Below, in pieces: positions 21,001 through 36,000 of a stretch of 46,820 nt of DNA. The notes beneath the pieces were generated by a model, which saw only the letters and a list, made by a program, of their open reading frames with translations, had not been told where the DNA came from and did not search any database. The stretch is from Fidelibacterota bacterium (lineage in GTDB: Bacteria; Fidelibacterota; UBA8477; JABMPR01). The position numbers and the translations under genes were made by a program. Position 1 is the stretch's first letter, and each line of letters begins with the position of its first letter. Location: the NCBI GenBank assembly GCA_016844945.1, contig JAERTJ010000141.1, positions 1-46,820 of the forward strand, given 5' to 3'.

Positions 21001-24000
21001 CAGGTACTTGGGAAACGGTTACGCCTGGATATAATAGTACCTATTGTTTGAAATCCAGCACCCAGTATCCTGAAATTGCTTTGCCTGTCAATGGACAGTA
21101 TGGTATTACGGAATTGGATATCAAGATTCCCTCCTCCAGTATGGATTTTCTTATAGAGTATCACAAAACTCCACGTCTGGCATCTCGCACTGAAAACTTT
21201 CAGTCATATCAGATCAGATTGAATCCTCAAAATGGTGGCAGTCAGGATATTTTTTATCTGATACAAGACGGGGTGTTTACATCTCTCGCAAGTTATGCCT
21301 CCACCGCTAGTAGCCGGGTCATCACCGGCGAGTGGAATCATATCAAAATTGAGCGCTATGGAAATGGTGATTTCTACGTTTATGTCAATTCTCAACTGCA
21401 GTTTCATATCAATGACACTACTTTGACAGATATTGCAGGTATCACCCTACATGGCTACTACGATCTATATGTCGACAACGTAACTCACACAACTTTGGAC
21501 GAAAACGATACAAAAACTCAGATTATTGCCTGTTACCCTTTTGACGGGAATGCAGTTGATTCCAGCGGAAATGGGAATGATGGAACCGTTAACGGTGCTA
21601 TGCTGGCAAGCGATCGATTTGGGAATCTAAATAGTGCCTATGCATTTGATGGTGTGAATGACTGGATTGGTACTGACCTAGTGCAAAACAACCAGACGCT
21701 AACACTTTCCCTCTGGGCTAATTCACAGAGCAGTAGCGAAGCTTTGATCGCAGGCTGGTATCAGAATAACAGTATTACCGATGATCCCCTCTACTTGAGA
21801 GTTATTAACGATACATATGTTTTGTATATCTTCACTGATGATGATCAACTTCACGCACTATCTACATCGGCAGTGCATGATACTTGGAACCACCTCGTCG
21901 CAGTTTTTGATGGAAATTCTGCCATGCTTTACCAAAATGGCGTACTTGAAGATGAAACAACTACTTCTGCATCTACCCTACTCCAATCAGCACTCACATT
22001 CAGTGTTGGAGCCTCTTCAGATGGAATCCAGGCACCTTATGAAGGTTCTGTTGATAATATTGAAATCTATAATCGGCCCCTTCAAGCATTTGAAATTGAT
22101 TCTCTCTATCACCTCAACGGCTGGCCAACAGTCACAGACATCGATGGAAACCACTACGCCACCGTCACCATTGGCGACCAGACCTGGATGGCTGAGAACC
22201 TGAAAGTCACCAAATACCGCAATGGAGATGCGGTTGCTAAAGTCACAGACAATACTGACTGGAGTAACCTTACCACAGGTGCCTATTCCAATTACAATAA
22301 TGTTGATTCCAATGCTGATACGTACGGAAGTCTGTACAATTGGTACGCGATTGATGACTCCAGAAATCTTGCACCTGAAGGGTGGCATGTGCCCACTGAC
22401 GAAGAATGGAAGGAACTTGAGATACACCTTGGTCTGAGCCAGGCTGAAGCCGATGGGTGGAGCTGGCGAGGCACTGATGAAGGCAGCCAGCTGGCTGGTA
22501 ATTCAGCTTTGTGGAATGATGGAGTCCTGAATCAAAATGTTGCATTTGGGTCAAGTGGGTTCATGGCCATACCCGGTGGTTGCCGCCAGTGGAATACCGG
22601 AAATTACGAGTGGATTGTTGATTACGCATTTTTCTGGACCAATTCTGGAGCAGATGAATCTTTTGCAGGCTATCGAGACCTTCACTCCAACCAATCAGGT
22701 ATTAGTAGGAATGACAATAGTCGGAATTTCGGTTTTTCTGTCCGTTGTGTGAAAAATGCAGCAAACTATGTAGAAATACCGCGCAATTTGGACGCAACAC
22801 TGGGCAATGGTCTGGTTTCTTTGGACTGGGATGACACCGGTGAAGCGGATTTAGCTAAATATCGTATCTATCGTGGTACCAGCAATGGGTCATATACTTT
22901 GATAGATAGTGTCACCACAGGTAGTCCTATTACCTCATCCTATACTGATAACAACGTAATCGCCGGTATTACCTACTATTACGCTGTTCATGCTGTTGAT
23001 ATAGATGATAACAGCAGCTCCTACTCGAATGAAGTGTCTGCAACACCCCTAGGCTTAGTGGCTTTTTATCCATTTTCCGGGGATGCAGCAGATTCTAGTG
23101 GGAATAGTAATAATGGTACGATTAATGGTGCAACCCTCATCGCGGACAGGTTTGGGAATACCAATTCTGCCTATAGTTTTGATGGTGTCAATGACTACAT
23201 TGAATTTCAGAGTAATTCATCGGGGTTTTTCGATCAAGCTATCCAGCACAGCGTTTCTATCTGGATAAAGGTAAATAGTTACGAAAACAGTTCATACTCG
23301 TGGATTTACCATGATCGGGGAAATGATGGAATCATTGATTTCATCGAGGATAATATTGATGGCGTGAAATTGCGTGTATGGGATAATAACAACACTGACT
23401 ATACGATTATCAATTCCAATATCCAGGATGATTCCTGGCATCATTACTCAGCTCAAATCAATCCCAATAATTATATCAGTTTGTATGTTGATGGAAGCTT
23501 AGTTGGACAATCAGCAATAGGTGAAACTGCTCATAGTATTTCGACCTTCCTTGGTACGAGGATTGGAGGAAATACAAGTAATTCTTCATTTTCGAATTCA
23601 GATATTGATGATATTCATATTCACAACCGTACTCTATCCAGCTCTGAAATTGACTCTCTTTACCATTTAGATGGCTGGGATGTGCATGACTCATTCCTTA
23701 CAGTCAAAGCAGATGGAACTGAGGATTATGTCACCATACAGGCAGCCATTGATGCATCTGTTGATGGGGATACGGTTCTGGTTTATCCGGGAACCTACAT
23801 AGAAAATATCAATTTTGATGGGCACAATATTGTGCTTGGGTCATTGTTTCTCACAACCCTAGATACTTCATATGTTTCATCAACAATCATTGAAGGACAT
23901 CAAAATGAAGCAGTTGTAACTTTATTCAGCGGTGAATCTGAAGCTGCAGAGCTGGCAGGATTTACCCTTCGGGATGGATCAGGAAATTATGGTGGTGGAA

Positions 24001-27000
24001 TTAAAACTTCTTCTGATGCGTCACTACATCATTTGCGAATACAAAATTGCACGGCTGATTTTGGCGGAGGAATTTGCATACTATCACCCTCAAACGCAGA
24101 CCTACATGATATAAGTATATTGGAGAATAGTGCTAATTTTGGAGGTGGCATATATCTTGAAAATGTTGATATAAATATCGCTGATCTCTTGGTCAAAAAT
24201 AATACTGCGGTGCAAACAGGTGGTGGCATCCACAGTTACAATTCATCCTTAACACTTACTGCTTCTACGATCAGTGCTAACCAGTGCGCCACTGGATCAG
24301 GTATTTTTGCACGAACAAATTCCAACATAGAAGTTTACCATAGTAGCATTGTCAACAATTCACACGCTGGAATTACTGTGTTCTACAGTTCAACTCTCTT
24401 TGCAGAGAATTCTCTGTTTCATGGAAATCAAGATGGTATCATAGTTGAAGATGCTACAGAATTTATTGGATACAATATTACAATATCTGGAAACAGTAGG
24501 TATGGTCTCGGATGCTGGATCAATTCAAGCTCCTATTTAGAAAACAGCATCGTATGGGGCAATCTATCTACACCCCTGCCCCACGATGATGGTGGGCAGA
24601 TTTATTGTTCCAATTCCATTATAGAGGGCGGATATGCAGGGACAAACAATCTAGATATGGACCCAATATTCGTAGATCCCTCAGTTGGTGATTATTCCCT
24701 ACAAGTTTTTTCACCCGCAATTGGAGCAGGTACTGATTCTGTTGAGATATCAAGTTCTTGGTACCATACTCCCACAATTGATATTAATGGTAACCTCCGT
24801 CCAACCCCACAAGGATCAAACCCAGATATTGGTGCCTACGAGCATGAACGCTCAACACCTCTGCCACCAGACCCACCCACAAATCTTGCAGTAGAGGCGG
24901 GGAATACTACCCTCACATTGAGTTGGGATGCATCTGCAACACCATCAGCATCTAGCTATTACATTTACCGCAGCACCAACGCGGGATTTAGTCCTGACCA
25001 GGCGCAGGATACGCTGGCGAGCGTGTCCTCCACAACCTTCCACGATACTGGGCTTATCAATGATACTAGTTATTGTTACTTGATATCCGCTGTGGACGCC
25101 CTGGGGAATGAGGGTGAACTTTCATCTGAAATATCAGGAACTCCAGGTCCTGAGCTCTACACCGTCAAAACTGATGGCTCCGGTGATTATACCGTCATTC
25201 AAACTGCCATTAATGCCACATCTGATGGTGATACTGTTATCGTTTATCCAGGTACCTATGTTGAAAACCTGAATATTGGCAATCGAAATATAGTTTTAGC
25301 TTCACGGACATTGACTTCTGCCGACACGTCTTACATAAGCCAGACAATAATAGATGGTAACCAGAGTGGCTCTGTAATCAGGATTGAAAATGGTCAGGAC
25401 TCAACAACAGTTATCCAGGGTTTTACAGTTCGCAATGGCTGGGGTGGAATGGGTTCAGGTATAAGGATACAGGATAGCTCACCAACCATTGCCTGGATGT
25501 ACTTCGTTAGCAATGGTAATATTGACAACGAGGAGGGTCTGAATGCAGAGAATAGTGGCCCATCTCGTTTAAAGGTGGAAAATTGCTGGTTCTCCGGGAA
25601 TTTCCAGAGTATTCAGCTCAGATACACAGAAGCTGACCTGATCAATTGTACCATAACCGATAATAAACTCGGTTTCGCGGTGTTTGTCAGTGGTGGTAGT
25701 GTGTCGCTTACCAGATGTCAGATCGTCCAGAATTCCATTGCTTCGTCCGGGTTGCATTTGGGACCTGGAACCGACATTTCGCTTATTAATTGTTTAATCG
25801 CCGATAATGAAGAAAAGGGAATCTTCTTCGAGGGTATTGCTGAAGCTAACCTCATAAATTGCACAATTGCAAATAATGGTGAGGAAGGTCTCTATGCATA
25901 TAACGGTAGCTCAATAAACATCCACAACACCATCGTATGGGGCAATGCCGGTAGTGTTTATAATGATTTAGGTTCACCTTCTAGCTTGAGTGCAACCAAT
26001 TGTAATATTGAGGGTGGGTTGGTTGGTACTCAGATACTTGATATTGATCCATTGTTCATGAACTCATCCAATCACAATTATCTCTTAAGTGACTACTCAC
26101 CGTGCATTGGTGCAGGTGAGGTTATCGTTCAAATCATAAATGACATAAACGATAACCCACGTCCCAACCCAGCCGGCTCCAACCCAGACATTGGCGCTTA
26201 CGAGCACGAACGTTCCATACCACTGCCACCAGAACCACCCACAAATCTTGCAGTGGAAGAGGGGAATACCACGCTTGCATTGAATTGGGATCCCTCGTCA
26301 ACACCAACGGCTGACAGATATTATATCTATCGTTCCACAACCCAGGGTTTCACACCTGTACAGTCCATTGATACGGTTCTTAGTTTGGCAGACACCTTCT
26401 ATGTAGATACGGGTCTGATCAACGATACAACCTACTACTACATGGTCTCAGTTGTGGATGGATTGGGCAACGAAGGTGCACTGTCATCAGAATCATCAGG
26501 AACTCCACATCCTGAGCTCTACACAGTCAAAACTGATGGCTCTGGTGATTATACAGTCATTCAAACTGCCATTACTGCCGCATCTGATGGTGATACAGTT
26601 CTGGTATATCCAGGTACCTATGTTGAGAATATCGATTTTATAGGTAAGAATATCATTCTGGGGTCAATGTATCTTCAAACTTCGGACACGAGCTTCATCT
26701 CGAGTACTGTGATTGATGGTTCTAACAGTACTGAGGCCTTAGCTAGTGTGGTTAGTTTTCGCAATGATGAAACTTCTGAGGCAGTTGTTATTGGTTTTAC
26801 CATTACGAACGGATCGGCAGTCTATACAGAAGGTGGTGAGGGTGGTGGTGTATTAGTAAGAGACGCTCATCCTACACTGGGATTTCTAAGGATTATAGCA
26901 AATTCCGCTTCCCAGGGTGGTGGAATCTATTTATCTGGCTCCAATTCTATTATTGAGAATGTTGAGATACTCAATAATACCAGTGGAAACTACGGTGGTG

Positions 27001-30000
27001 GCATTTATATCGCTTCTAGTTCTGACCCCATAATTCGGAATTGTAGAATTGCACAGAACACTAATACGGAACACGGTCATGGAGCAGGTTTATTTGTTTC
27101 CTACTCAGAGGCAAGTATTCATAACACTATTATTGAAGACAATGTATCTGGTGGGGGTGGTGGTGGGATCTATTGTGCGATGTCAACTCTCGAAATTACC
27201 AATAGTATTGTTAAACATAACATTGCGAGTTCTGAAGGGGGAGGATTTGCGGGTAATGGCTCCTTTTTATACATCATAAATTCAAACGCTTTATATAATG
27301 CGGCAGGAAACGGTGATATGCTCTATGTTGAGGATGGAACCTCATTTTATTTCCTGAACTCTATCAGCTGGGGTAATGACTATACCTACGCTGGGGGCTC
27401 TCTAGAATTCCATTATTCTTGCGTTCAAAATGGGTGGGGTACAGGGAATAGTATTGTACTAAACCCCCAGTTCATAGACTCTGGAAATGGTGATTTTAGA
27501 CTTGAAGAATACTCCCCATGCATTGGTAGCGGGGTTGATTCACTCTTTTTAAACGGAGCCTGGCGGTTAGCAGTAATTCCTGACATAAATGGCAATCCCC
27601 GTCCTAATCCAGCAAGCTCTAGCCCAGATATTGGTGCCTACGAGCACGAACGCTCAACACCTCTGCCACCAGACCCACCGACAAATCTGACTGTAGAGGA
27701 AGGGAATACCACCCTCACGCTGAATTGGGATGCTTCAGCAACACCGAGTGCTGACAGATATTACATCTATCGGTCCACAACCCAGGGTTTCACACCTGTA
27801 CAGGCCATTGATACGGTTCTTAGTTTGACAGACACCTTCTATGTAGATACAGGTCTGGTCAACGATACGACCTACTTCTACCTGATCTCAGCTGTGGATG
27901 CATTGGGCAATGAAGGTGCACTGTCATCAGAATCATCAGGAACTCCAGGTCCTGAGCTTTACACCGTCAAAACTGATGGCTCTGGGGATTACACGGTTAT
28001 CCAGACCGCTATTGATGCAACTACTGATGGTGATACGGTCCTGGTTTATCCAGGTACATATGTTGAAAATATCAACTTTTATGGGCATAATATTGTGGTT
28101 GGGTCTCGATTCCTTACTTCCCAGGATACTTCGTACATCTCATCAACCATAATCGATGGAGGTCAGTCTGGGAGTGTTGTGACCTTTGAGAATGGAGAAG
28201 ATTTAACTGCTGTTATTATTGGTTTTAGTGTAACAAATGGAAGAGGGCCTCAAGTCTCAATTCCAGGAGTTCCCGGCTATTGTGGCGGTGGAATATTAAT
28301 TAAGAATAGCGATCCTAGGATAATATCTAACTACATATTCAACAATGAAGTACCGCTAACTTATGGGTCTGGCGGTGGGATAGCTTTAATTAATAGTAAT
28401 TCATTAATTACGAACACTAAAATCTTTAATAATGCTGCATTCTATAAGGGAGGCGGAGTATACGCAAACAACTCTTCAGTGATTATCCGTGAATCTATTA
28501 TTAAGGGCAATACGAAAATTGGAAATGTTTTGCATGGTGGAGGATTATTCGCACACAAATCAAACATTAATCTCGAGGAAGTACATGTTTTAAGAAATTC
28601 AGCATATTGGGGAGGAGGAATTGAGTGTTATCAATCCGACATTGTTGTTAGTAATTCAATCATTTCGAACAATGAAGCTTCATGGAAGGTCGGTGGTATT
28701 TTATGTCAGGATAATTCCAAGCCAACTATTATCAATAGTGTCTTGTATGGCAATACAAGCAGTCCTGATCATGATATCTGGTCCGATGGTCCTGAGGGAG
28801 TCATTTTTAATTCAATATTAGGAGATGGTGACTTTTCCAATTACAGCTTTGGCATTAGGAATAGCCGCATTCCAGTTGATATACCTGGATCTTCAAACAT
28901 ATCACTTCAACCACTATTTGTCGATCCGCTTGGCAATAATTATAGATTATCAGATAATTCACCATGTATCGCCGTAGGAGATGATTCGGTCCAGATATCC
29001 GATTTCTGGTATTATACCCCAATTACAGATATTGATGGCAATGCCCGTCCCAATCCAGCTGGCTCGAATCCTGATATCGGGGCTTATGAGCATGAACGCT
29101 CGACTCCACTGCCACCAGAACCACCTATAAATTTGATTGTGGAGAAGGGAAATACCACCCTCACATTGAGTTGGGAATCATCTTTGACGCCATCAGCGTT
29201 GCGCTATTACATCTATCGCTCCACGGCACCGGGATTTGTGCCAAACCAGGATATTGACACTTTGCAAAGTGTCGCTTCAACACAATTTGTGGATACGGGT
29301 TTAACTAATGACACGACCTATTACTATCTGATCTCTGCTGTGGATGCATTGGGCAATGAAGGTCAACTGTCGTCAGAATCATCAGGAACTCCAGGTCCTG
29401 ATCTGTATACCGTCAAAATTGATGGCTCCGGCGACTATACCATTATTCAGACTGCTATAGATGCCGCTTCTGATGGGGATACTGTTCTTGTTTATCCAGG
29501 AACCTACCTTGAGAATATCAATTTTAATGGTCGGGACATTGTTCTTGGCTCTCGATATATCAACACGATGGATACTAGCTATATTGCCCAAACAACCATT
29601 GACGGAAACAATAGTGGTACCGTTGTGACCGTCGAAAATGGTGAAACCTCAAATTGCCACATTGCAGGGTTCACAATTAGAAATGGTAACACTCGAGATC
29701 TATTTCCACCATACCATTCAGGTGGTGGAATAAAAATTCTGATGAGCTCACCAACATTGAGCAATCTCTTCTTAGTAGACAATGAAGCAGTGAACGGGGG
29801 TGGTATATATATTGAAGACGCTGCTCCAACACTCACTGATATGCAACTTGTGTCAAACTTCGCCGACGCTGGTGGAGGCTTGATGATCAGGACCGCAATT
29901 TCTGAGATACCGCTTATAAATGTTGATTTTCGAAACAATTCTGGTGGAAATGGCGGAGCTGCGTATGCTTTTGATTCCCATATCGTATTAAAAAATTCGA

Positions 30001-33000
30001 TTGTTGCCGACAATATCGCCTCTATTGGTGCGGGTATTTACGGATCTAATGCAATAATTGATTTACTAAACACAACTATGTATCAAAATGTAGCCACGAG
30101 TGCTGACGATGGAGGTGGGGCATTTTGGGTATATAACAACTCAAATGTTGTCTCGATTAATTCTGTTTTCTGGTTGAATACTCCTGACCAGGGGTTTTTG
30201 AGTGGATCAGCAGGTGTCGACACCTTTTTGGTACGCAATTCGATTATAGAGCAGGGGGAAACCGGTATAGATTCTCCTAATTATGGATATCTTGAAATTG
30301 AGGGGATATCACTTAACCCAAATTTGAACGAAACTTCATACTATCCATATGATTATTCACCCTGCATTGGGACAGGAATAGACTCAGTTGAAATTTTTGG
30401 AAAGTGGTATTACGCCCCAACTAGGGACATTGCAGGTAATCCTCGTCCCAACCCAGCAGGCTCAAATCCAGATATCGGTGCCTACGAACACGAACGCTCA
30501 ACACCATTACCCCCAAACCCACCTACAAATCTGGTTCTTGAAGAGGGGAATACCACCCTCACCCTGAGCTGGGATGCATCAGCAACACCATCAGCTGATC
30601 GCTATTATGTATATCGTTCCAGCAACCAAGGATTTGTGCCAACACAGGCTAGCGACACTTTGCAAAGTGTCGCCACGACCCAATTCATAGATTCTGGGTT
30701 GACCAATGATACGACTTATTACTATCTGATCTCAGCTGTAGATGCCCTGGGTAATGAAGGTGCACTGTCATCCGAATCATCAGGAGCTCCTGGTCCTGAT
30801 CTCTACACTGTAAAGACTGATGGTTCTGGTAATTACATGGTTATTCAGACAGCCATTGATGCCACTTCTGATGGGGATACGGTTCTGGTTTATCCAGGGA
30901 CCTATGTTGAAAACATCAACTTCAATGGACACAATATTGTTGTGGGGTCGCTTCAATTAACCTCCCAGGACACGACCTACATTCGACAGACAATCATTGA
31001 TGGAGGAAGCATTGGTTCATGTGTCGTTTTCAATTCTGGGGAGGATTCAACTGCATTGCTCAGTGGTTTCAGTATAACCAATGGCATTGGTTATGGTGAT
31101 TGGCCTAATGGACAAGGTGGTGGCATCTACATTGATAGCAGCTCACCAACATTGCAATACCTGGATATTCATCATAATAATCTGATAAATGGCTCTGGTG
31201 GTGGTATCAAGTGCTGGGGACAGTTGAGGCTCTCCAACTCAACCATACGTGAAAATACGATCGAAGATGGATCTGGTGCGGGGTTAGCTCTTGGCCGAGG
31301 TGGTTTTATGAAGGAGGTGACAGTCCGCTCCAATGAATCAGGAGGAAATGCTGGCGGAATCTGGTTTGCTGATTGGGACTTCAACGTAGATGGGCTGATT
31401 GTATCTGATAACCGAGCAGCTTGGAGTGGTGGAGGTATCTGGATAGAAGGCGATTTATTGATCGCAAATGACCTCCTTGTATCAGATAACTATGCTCACG
31501 CTGGTTACGGAGGTATTGGAATTAGGGGTACAGAGACAGATGTGGTCTTAATTAATTCTACAGTCACTAATAACAATGGAACAGCAATCCTTTGTGAAGA
31601 ATTCGCTGGCATGACCCTCCTGAATACAATTGTTATAGCGGATACTTCAGTGGTGATCACTATGGGCAATTATGCTACACTCAATGTCCATAACAGTATG
31701 GTAAGTGGGGGCTTATCGCTTATTGAGGAGGCAGGAGTAAACTCTCAAATCATTTGGGGATCCACGAACTTAAGCACGGACCCTCTTTTTAGCTATACCT
31801 CTGATGGTAGCTATAGGCTAGAGGAATACTCACCCTGTATAGGAGCCGGCACTGACTCGGCCCAAATAAATGGGAACTGGTATTATTCTTCTCTGACTGA
31901 TATCGGTGGAACTCAGAGACCCAACCCGGCAGGTTCAAGCCCAGATATTGGTGCCTACGAACATGAACGTGCCACACCACTACCCCCAGACCCACCCACA
32001 AATCTTACCATTGAGGAGGGAAATACCACTCTCACGTTGAATTGGGATGCCTCAGCAACGCCATCAGCATCTCGCTATTACATATACCGTAGCACCAGCG
32101 CGGGATTTAGCCCGGCCCAGGCGCAGGATACGCTGGCGAGCGTATTGTCCACAACCTTCCACGATACCGGACTCGTCAACGATACAACATATTATTATCT
32201 GATCTCCGCTGTGGATGCCCTTGGAAATGAAGGATCATTGTCTTCTGAAATCTCAGGAACTCCTGGTCCGGATCTCTATACCGTCAAAACCGATGGCTCT
32301 GGTGACTATACCGCAATTCAGACTGCTATTAATGCTACTACTGATGGCGATACCGTTCTGGTTTATCCAGGAACCTATGTTGAGAATATCAATTTTAATG
32401 GCCACAGCGTTGTGGTTGGTTCGTTGTTTTTAACCACCCAGGATACTGCCTATATGTCATCTACCATAGTCGATGGCAACAATTCTGGCACTGTTATTAC
32501 AATTGTGAATAATGAGATAGTAGAATTTTGTGGCCTTACTGTTCAGAATGGTGATGCCAGCGGAGCATGGCCAAATAACACAGGTGGTGGATTCCGTATT
32601 TTAGAAGCTTCAGTTACCATAAAGCAGGTGAAAATCGTTGGGAATAGTGCTTTATATGATGGCGGTGGATTAGCGGCTTCTTCTAACTCCCAGGTCACTC
32701 TCAGTCATGCTATAATTTCGAGAAACAACGCGACTGATGGTGCAGGTATTTCTGTTAATAACGCTTCTATTGCATTGAATCACTCCACTGTTTCGAACAA
32801 TGTTTCCAATTCCAGGGGAGGAGGTCTGTTTCTCGAAGAGCCAACTTACATTGGTACAGTTCAAAATTGTCTGATTTATGCGAATACTGCATCAGAAAAT
32901 GGAGGAGGTATTTCTTCCAGAATTGGTCATGAACTGCAGATTATAAATTCTACAATTGTTAATAATTCAGCTGGAGTAGGTGATAACCTTCGCTGCAGCG

Positions 33001-36000
33001 ATTCTAAAATGATTCTGCTTAACACCATCTGTTACACAGGTAGTGAAAACTCCATTCTTCTTGAAAATGGTGGGGAATTACAGAGCGCATTCAGTGTAAT
33101 TGATCCGAATTTTGTGGGTATAGGAAATCTATCCTTAGCTCCACACTTTGTCGAAAGTGATTCTGGTGATTTTAAACTTCAACCCTATAGCGGGGCTATA
33201 GGAGCTGGAAGGGGATCACAGGAGTTCTCAGGTGTATGGCTAAGTGCACCAACTACCGATATAGAAGGAGGTTTACGTCCCAACCCAGTGGACTCAAATC
33301 CAGATATCGGAGCCTATGAGCATGAACGCTCAACACCACTGCCACCCGGACCACCCACAAATCTTGCAGTTGAGGAAGGGAATACCACCCTCACATCGAG
33401 TTGGGATGCGTCAGCAACACCATCAGCTGATCGTTATTACATATACCGCAGTACAAGCGCGGGATTTAGTCCTGACCAGGAGCAGGATACGCTCGCGAGC
33501 GTATCCACCACAGTATTCCATGATACCGGTCTGGTCAATGATACCACCTATTTCTATCTGATCTCAGCTGTGGATGCCCTGGGGAATGAGGGTGATCTGA
33601 GTGCTGAAATATCAGGGACACCTGGTAACCAACTTTATGTGGTCAAAACCGATGGCTCAGGCGATTATACAGTCATCCAAACCGCCATTGATGCCTCGAC
33701 TGATGGTGATACGGTCCTCGTTTATCCTGGTACTTATGTTGAGAATATCAACTTCAATGGGCACAGTATTGTGGTCGGATCTTTGTTCCTTACATCTGAT
33801 GATACTTCATATATTTCATCCACTACAATTGACGGAAATCAAACTGGCCGGGTTGTAACTTTTGAAAACGGTGAGACCGCATCCGCTCAGTTGATTGGTT
33901 TCTCAATTACCAATGGTCACCTCATTGCCCAGGATCAGGGTGGAGGTATTAAATGTGACAATTCAGACCCAGGACTTTACGATTTAAGAATTTTTTCCAA
34001 TGAAGCCTACGATGGTGGGGGTTTGTACCTGGTGGGCAGTGAATCCAGACTTGAACGGGTTGAGGTCTATGGCAACACGGCCCGGGGCGATGGAGGCGGT
34101 CTTTCCCTAAACGCATCTGATAATGAACTTCGGCAGTTAACAGTATGGAATAATAACGCTGCCAATGCTGGAGCAGGTATTGCCATTAGCGGTGGAACTG
34201 CTGACCTCGTCAATTCCTTGCTATATGTAAATGTCTCCAGCAATAATGGGGGAGGAATATCTGCATCAACAAATGCCGTAGCCAATCTTACCAATTGTAG
34301 TATCCTGAGCAATTCTGCCGTCTCCAATGGGGGTGGCATAAGTTTACAGAATGGTACTACCATCCGATTCGTCAATTCCATAACGTGGTTTAACGGAAGC
34401 TCCAACATTTATACACAGACAATTGGCAGTGCTTGTTACCTCCATCTTGCCAGCTCAAATATTGAGGGTGGCACGGATGGCGTGTCTGACAACGGATTTA
34501 CCTATGTGAATTGGTATGGGAATACTCAAAACCTGAATCCCCTCTTCGCTTCAACAGAGAGTAATGACTATTCCTTGAGCACATTCTCACCCTGCATAGG
34601 AGCCGGAATTGATTCAGTCCAGATCGATGGTGCCTGGTACCATTCACCATCAACAGATATTAACGGGGACCTCCGACCCAATTCTGGAGGCTCTAAACCA
34701 GATCTTGGTGCCTACGAACATGAACGCTCAACACCATTACCACCAGAACCGCCTACAAACCTGACAGTTGATGAGGAGAATACCACCCTCACCTTGAATT
34801 GGGATGCATCTGCAACACCGAGTGCTGATAGTTATTATATCTATCGCAGCACGACCCAGGGTTTTGTACCTGCCCAGGGTAGTGACACATTGCAATCTGT
34901 CACTACAACCCAATTTGTGGACACTGGTTTGACCAATGATACGACCTACTATTACCTGATATCCGCTGTGGATGCCCTGGGGAATGAGGGTGTGCTATCA
35001 ACTGAAGTTACGGGAACACCTGGTTATCAGCTTTATACTGTAAACAAAGATGGATCAGGGGATTACACGGTTATTCAGGCTGCTATTGATGCAACGATAG
35101 ATGGTGACACTGTGCTGGTGTTTCCTGGTACTTATTTTGAAAATCTTACAGTTTCATCCAAAGAGCTCGTCCTGGGATCGCGGTATTTGGAGAATGGTGA
35201 TACATCCTTCATTCACACAACCATCATTGATGGCAATCAATCAGGCACAGCGCTGAAACTTCAGAGCTGTACTTCCACAAATACGGTGATCGCTGGATTG
35301 AGTATCACAAATGGTTCAACTGTGGATGGTGGGGGTATTCTCTGCAATTCCTCGAATCCAACTTTTACAGCCCTTAACGTTTATGGAAATGAGGCAACGC
35401 ACTGGGGGGCTGGAATCCATTTCTTAGGTGGAACACCCGTACTCCAAGATTCATGGATTCATGACAATGGTCCTGGAAATGAGGGGGGTGGGATATCTGC
35501 AACCAGCAGTAATATCTCTGTGAAACGAACCAAGTTTTACGCTAACTCCACACCTGCCAGGGGTGGGGCTGTCTATCTTAATAATTCAACCGCCAGTTTT
35601 GATAATCTGCTTATCTATGACAACTCTGCAAGCATTGGTTCTGCTTTCTCTCTGGAAGGCTCGCAGCTTAATCTGGAGTCCTCCACTGTTACGAATAATT
35701 CAGGTAGTATGGCCTGGTTATACACAGGTGTGACTTTCACGGCAACAAACTCAATTCTGTGGACACCTTCATCCTCGGAAATCGATCTAGCTGGGAGTGG
35801 GGGGCAGACAGTAAATATCACCAATTCACTTGTCAATGGAGGGTGGACTGGCGCAGGAAATTTACAGCTTAATCCTTTGTTTGTAGATGAAACATCCATG
35901 GATTACCGATTGAGCGATTACTCACCCGCTATTGGCAGTGGAACTGAAGCTGGAAGTCCAGATTATGATATTGCAGGGAATCCTCGTCCCAACCCAGCAG

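Larger units (their letters stand above)
9120..23685 (+). repeat. N-terminal block: ten LamG domains interleaved with six FISUMP and eight FN3 domains
   Basis: LamG units start near 9120, 9766, 10701, 12586, 15478, 17105, 18678, 20251, 21526 and 23054. Each opens 'VA.YPF.G...DSSGNG..G', has 'DRFGN....Y.FDG.DDYI', and closes '(E/V)IDSLYHLNGW'. FISUMP units start near 11649, 14830, 16461, 17761, 19624 and 22126, with 'DIDGN.Y.TV.IG.Q.WMAENLKV.KYRNG', 'YGSLYNWYA', 'APEGWH.PSDEEWK.LE' and a final 'GFSIRC.K'. FN3 units start near 10426, 11371, 12291, 14549, 16174, 18391, 19343 and 22761, with 'PQNL.AEAGN..VTL.WDPV.DSDLAKYRIYRG'. The commonest order is LamG-FN3-FISUMP, varied by loss or gain of single units. 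Boundaries are approximate. Confidence 0.88.
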
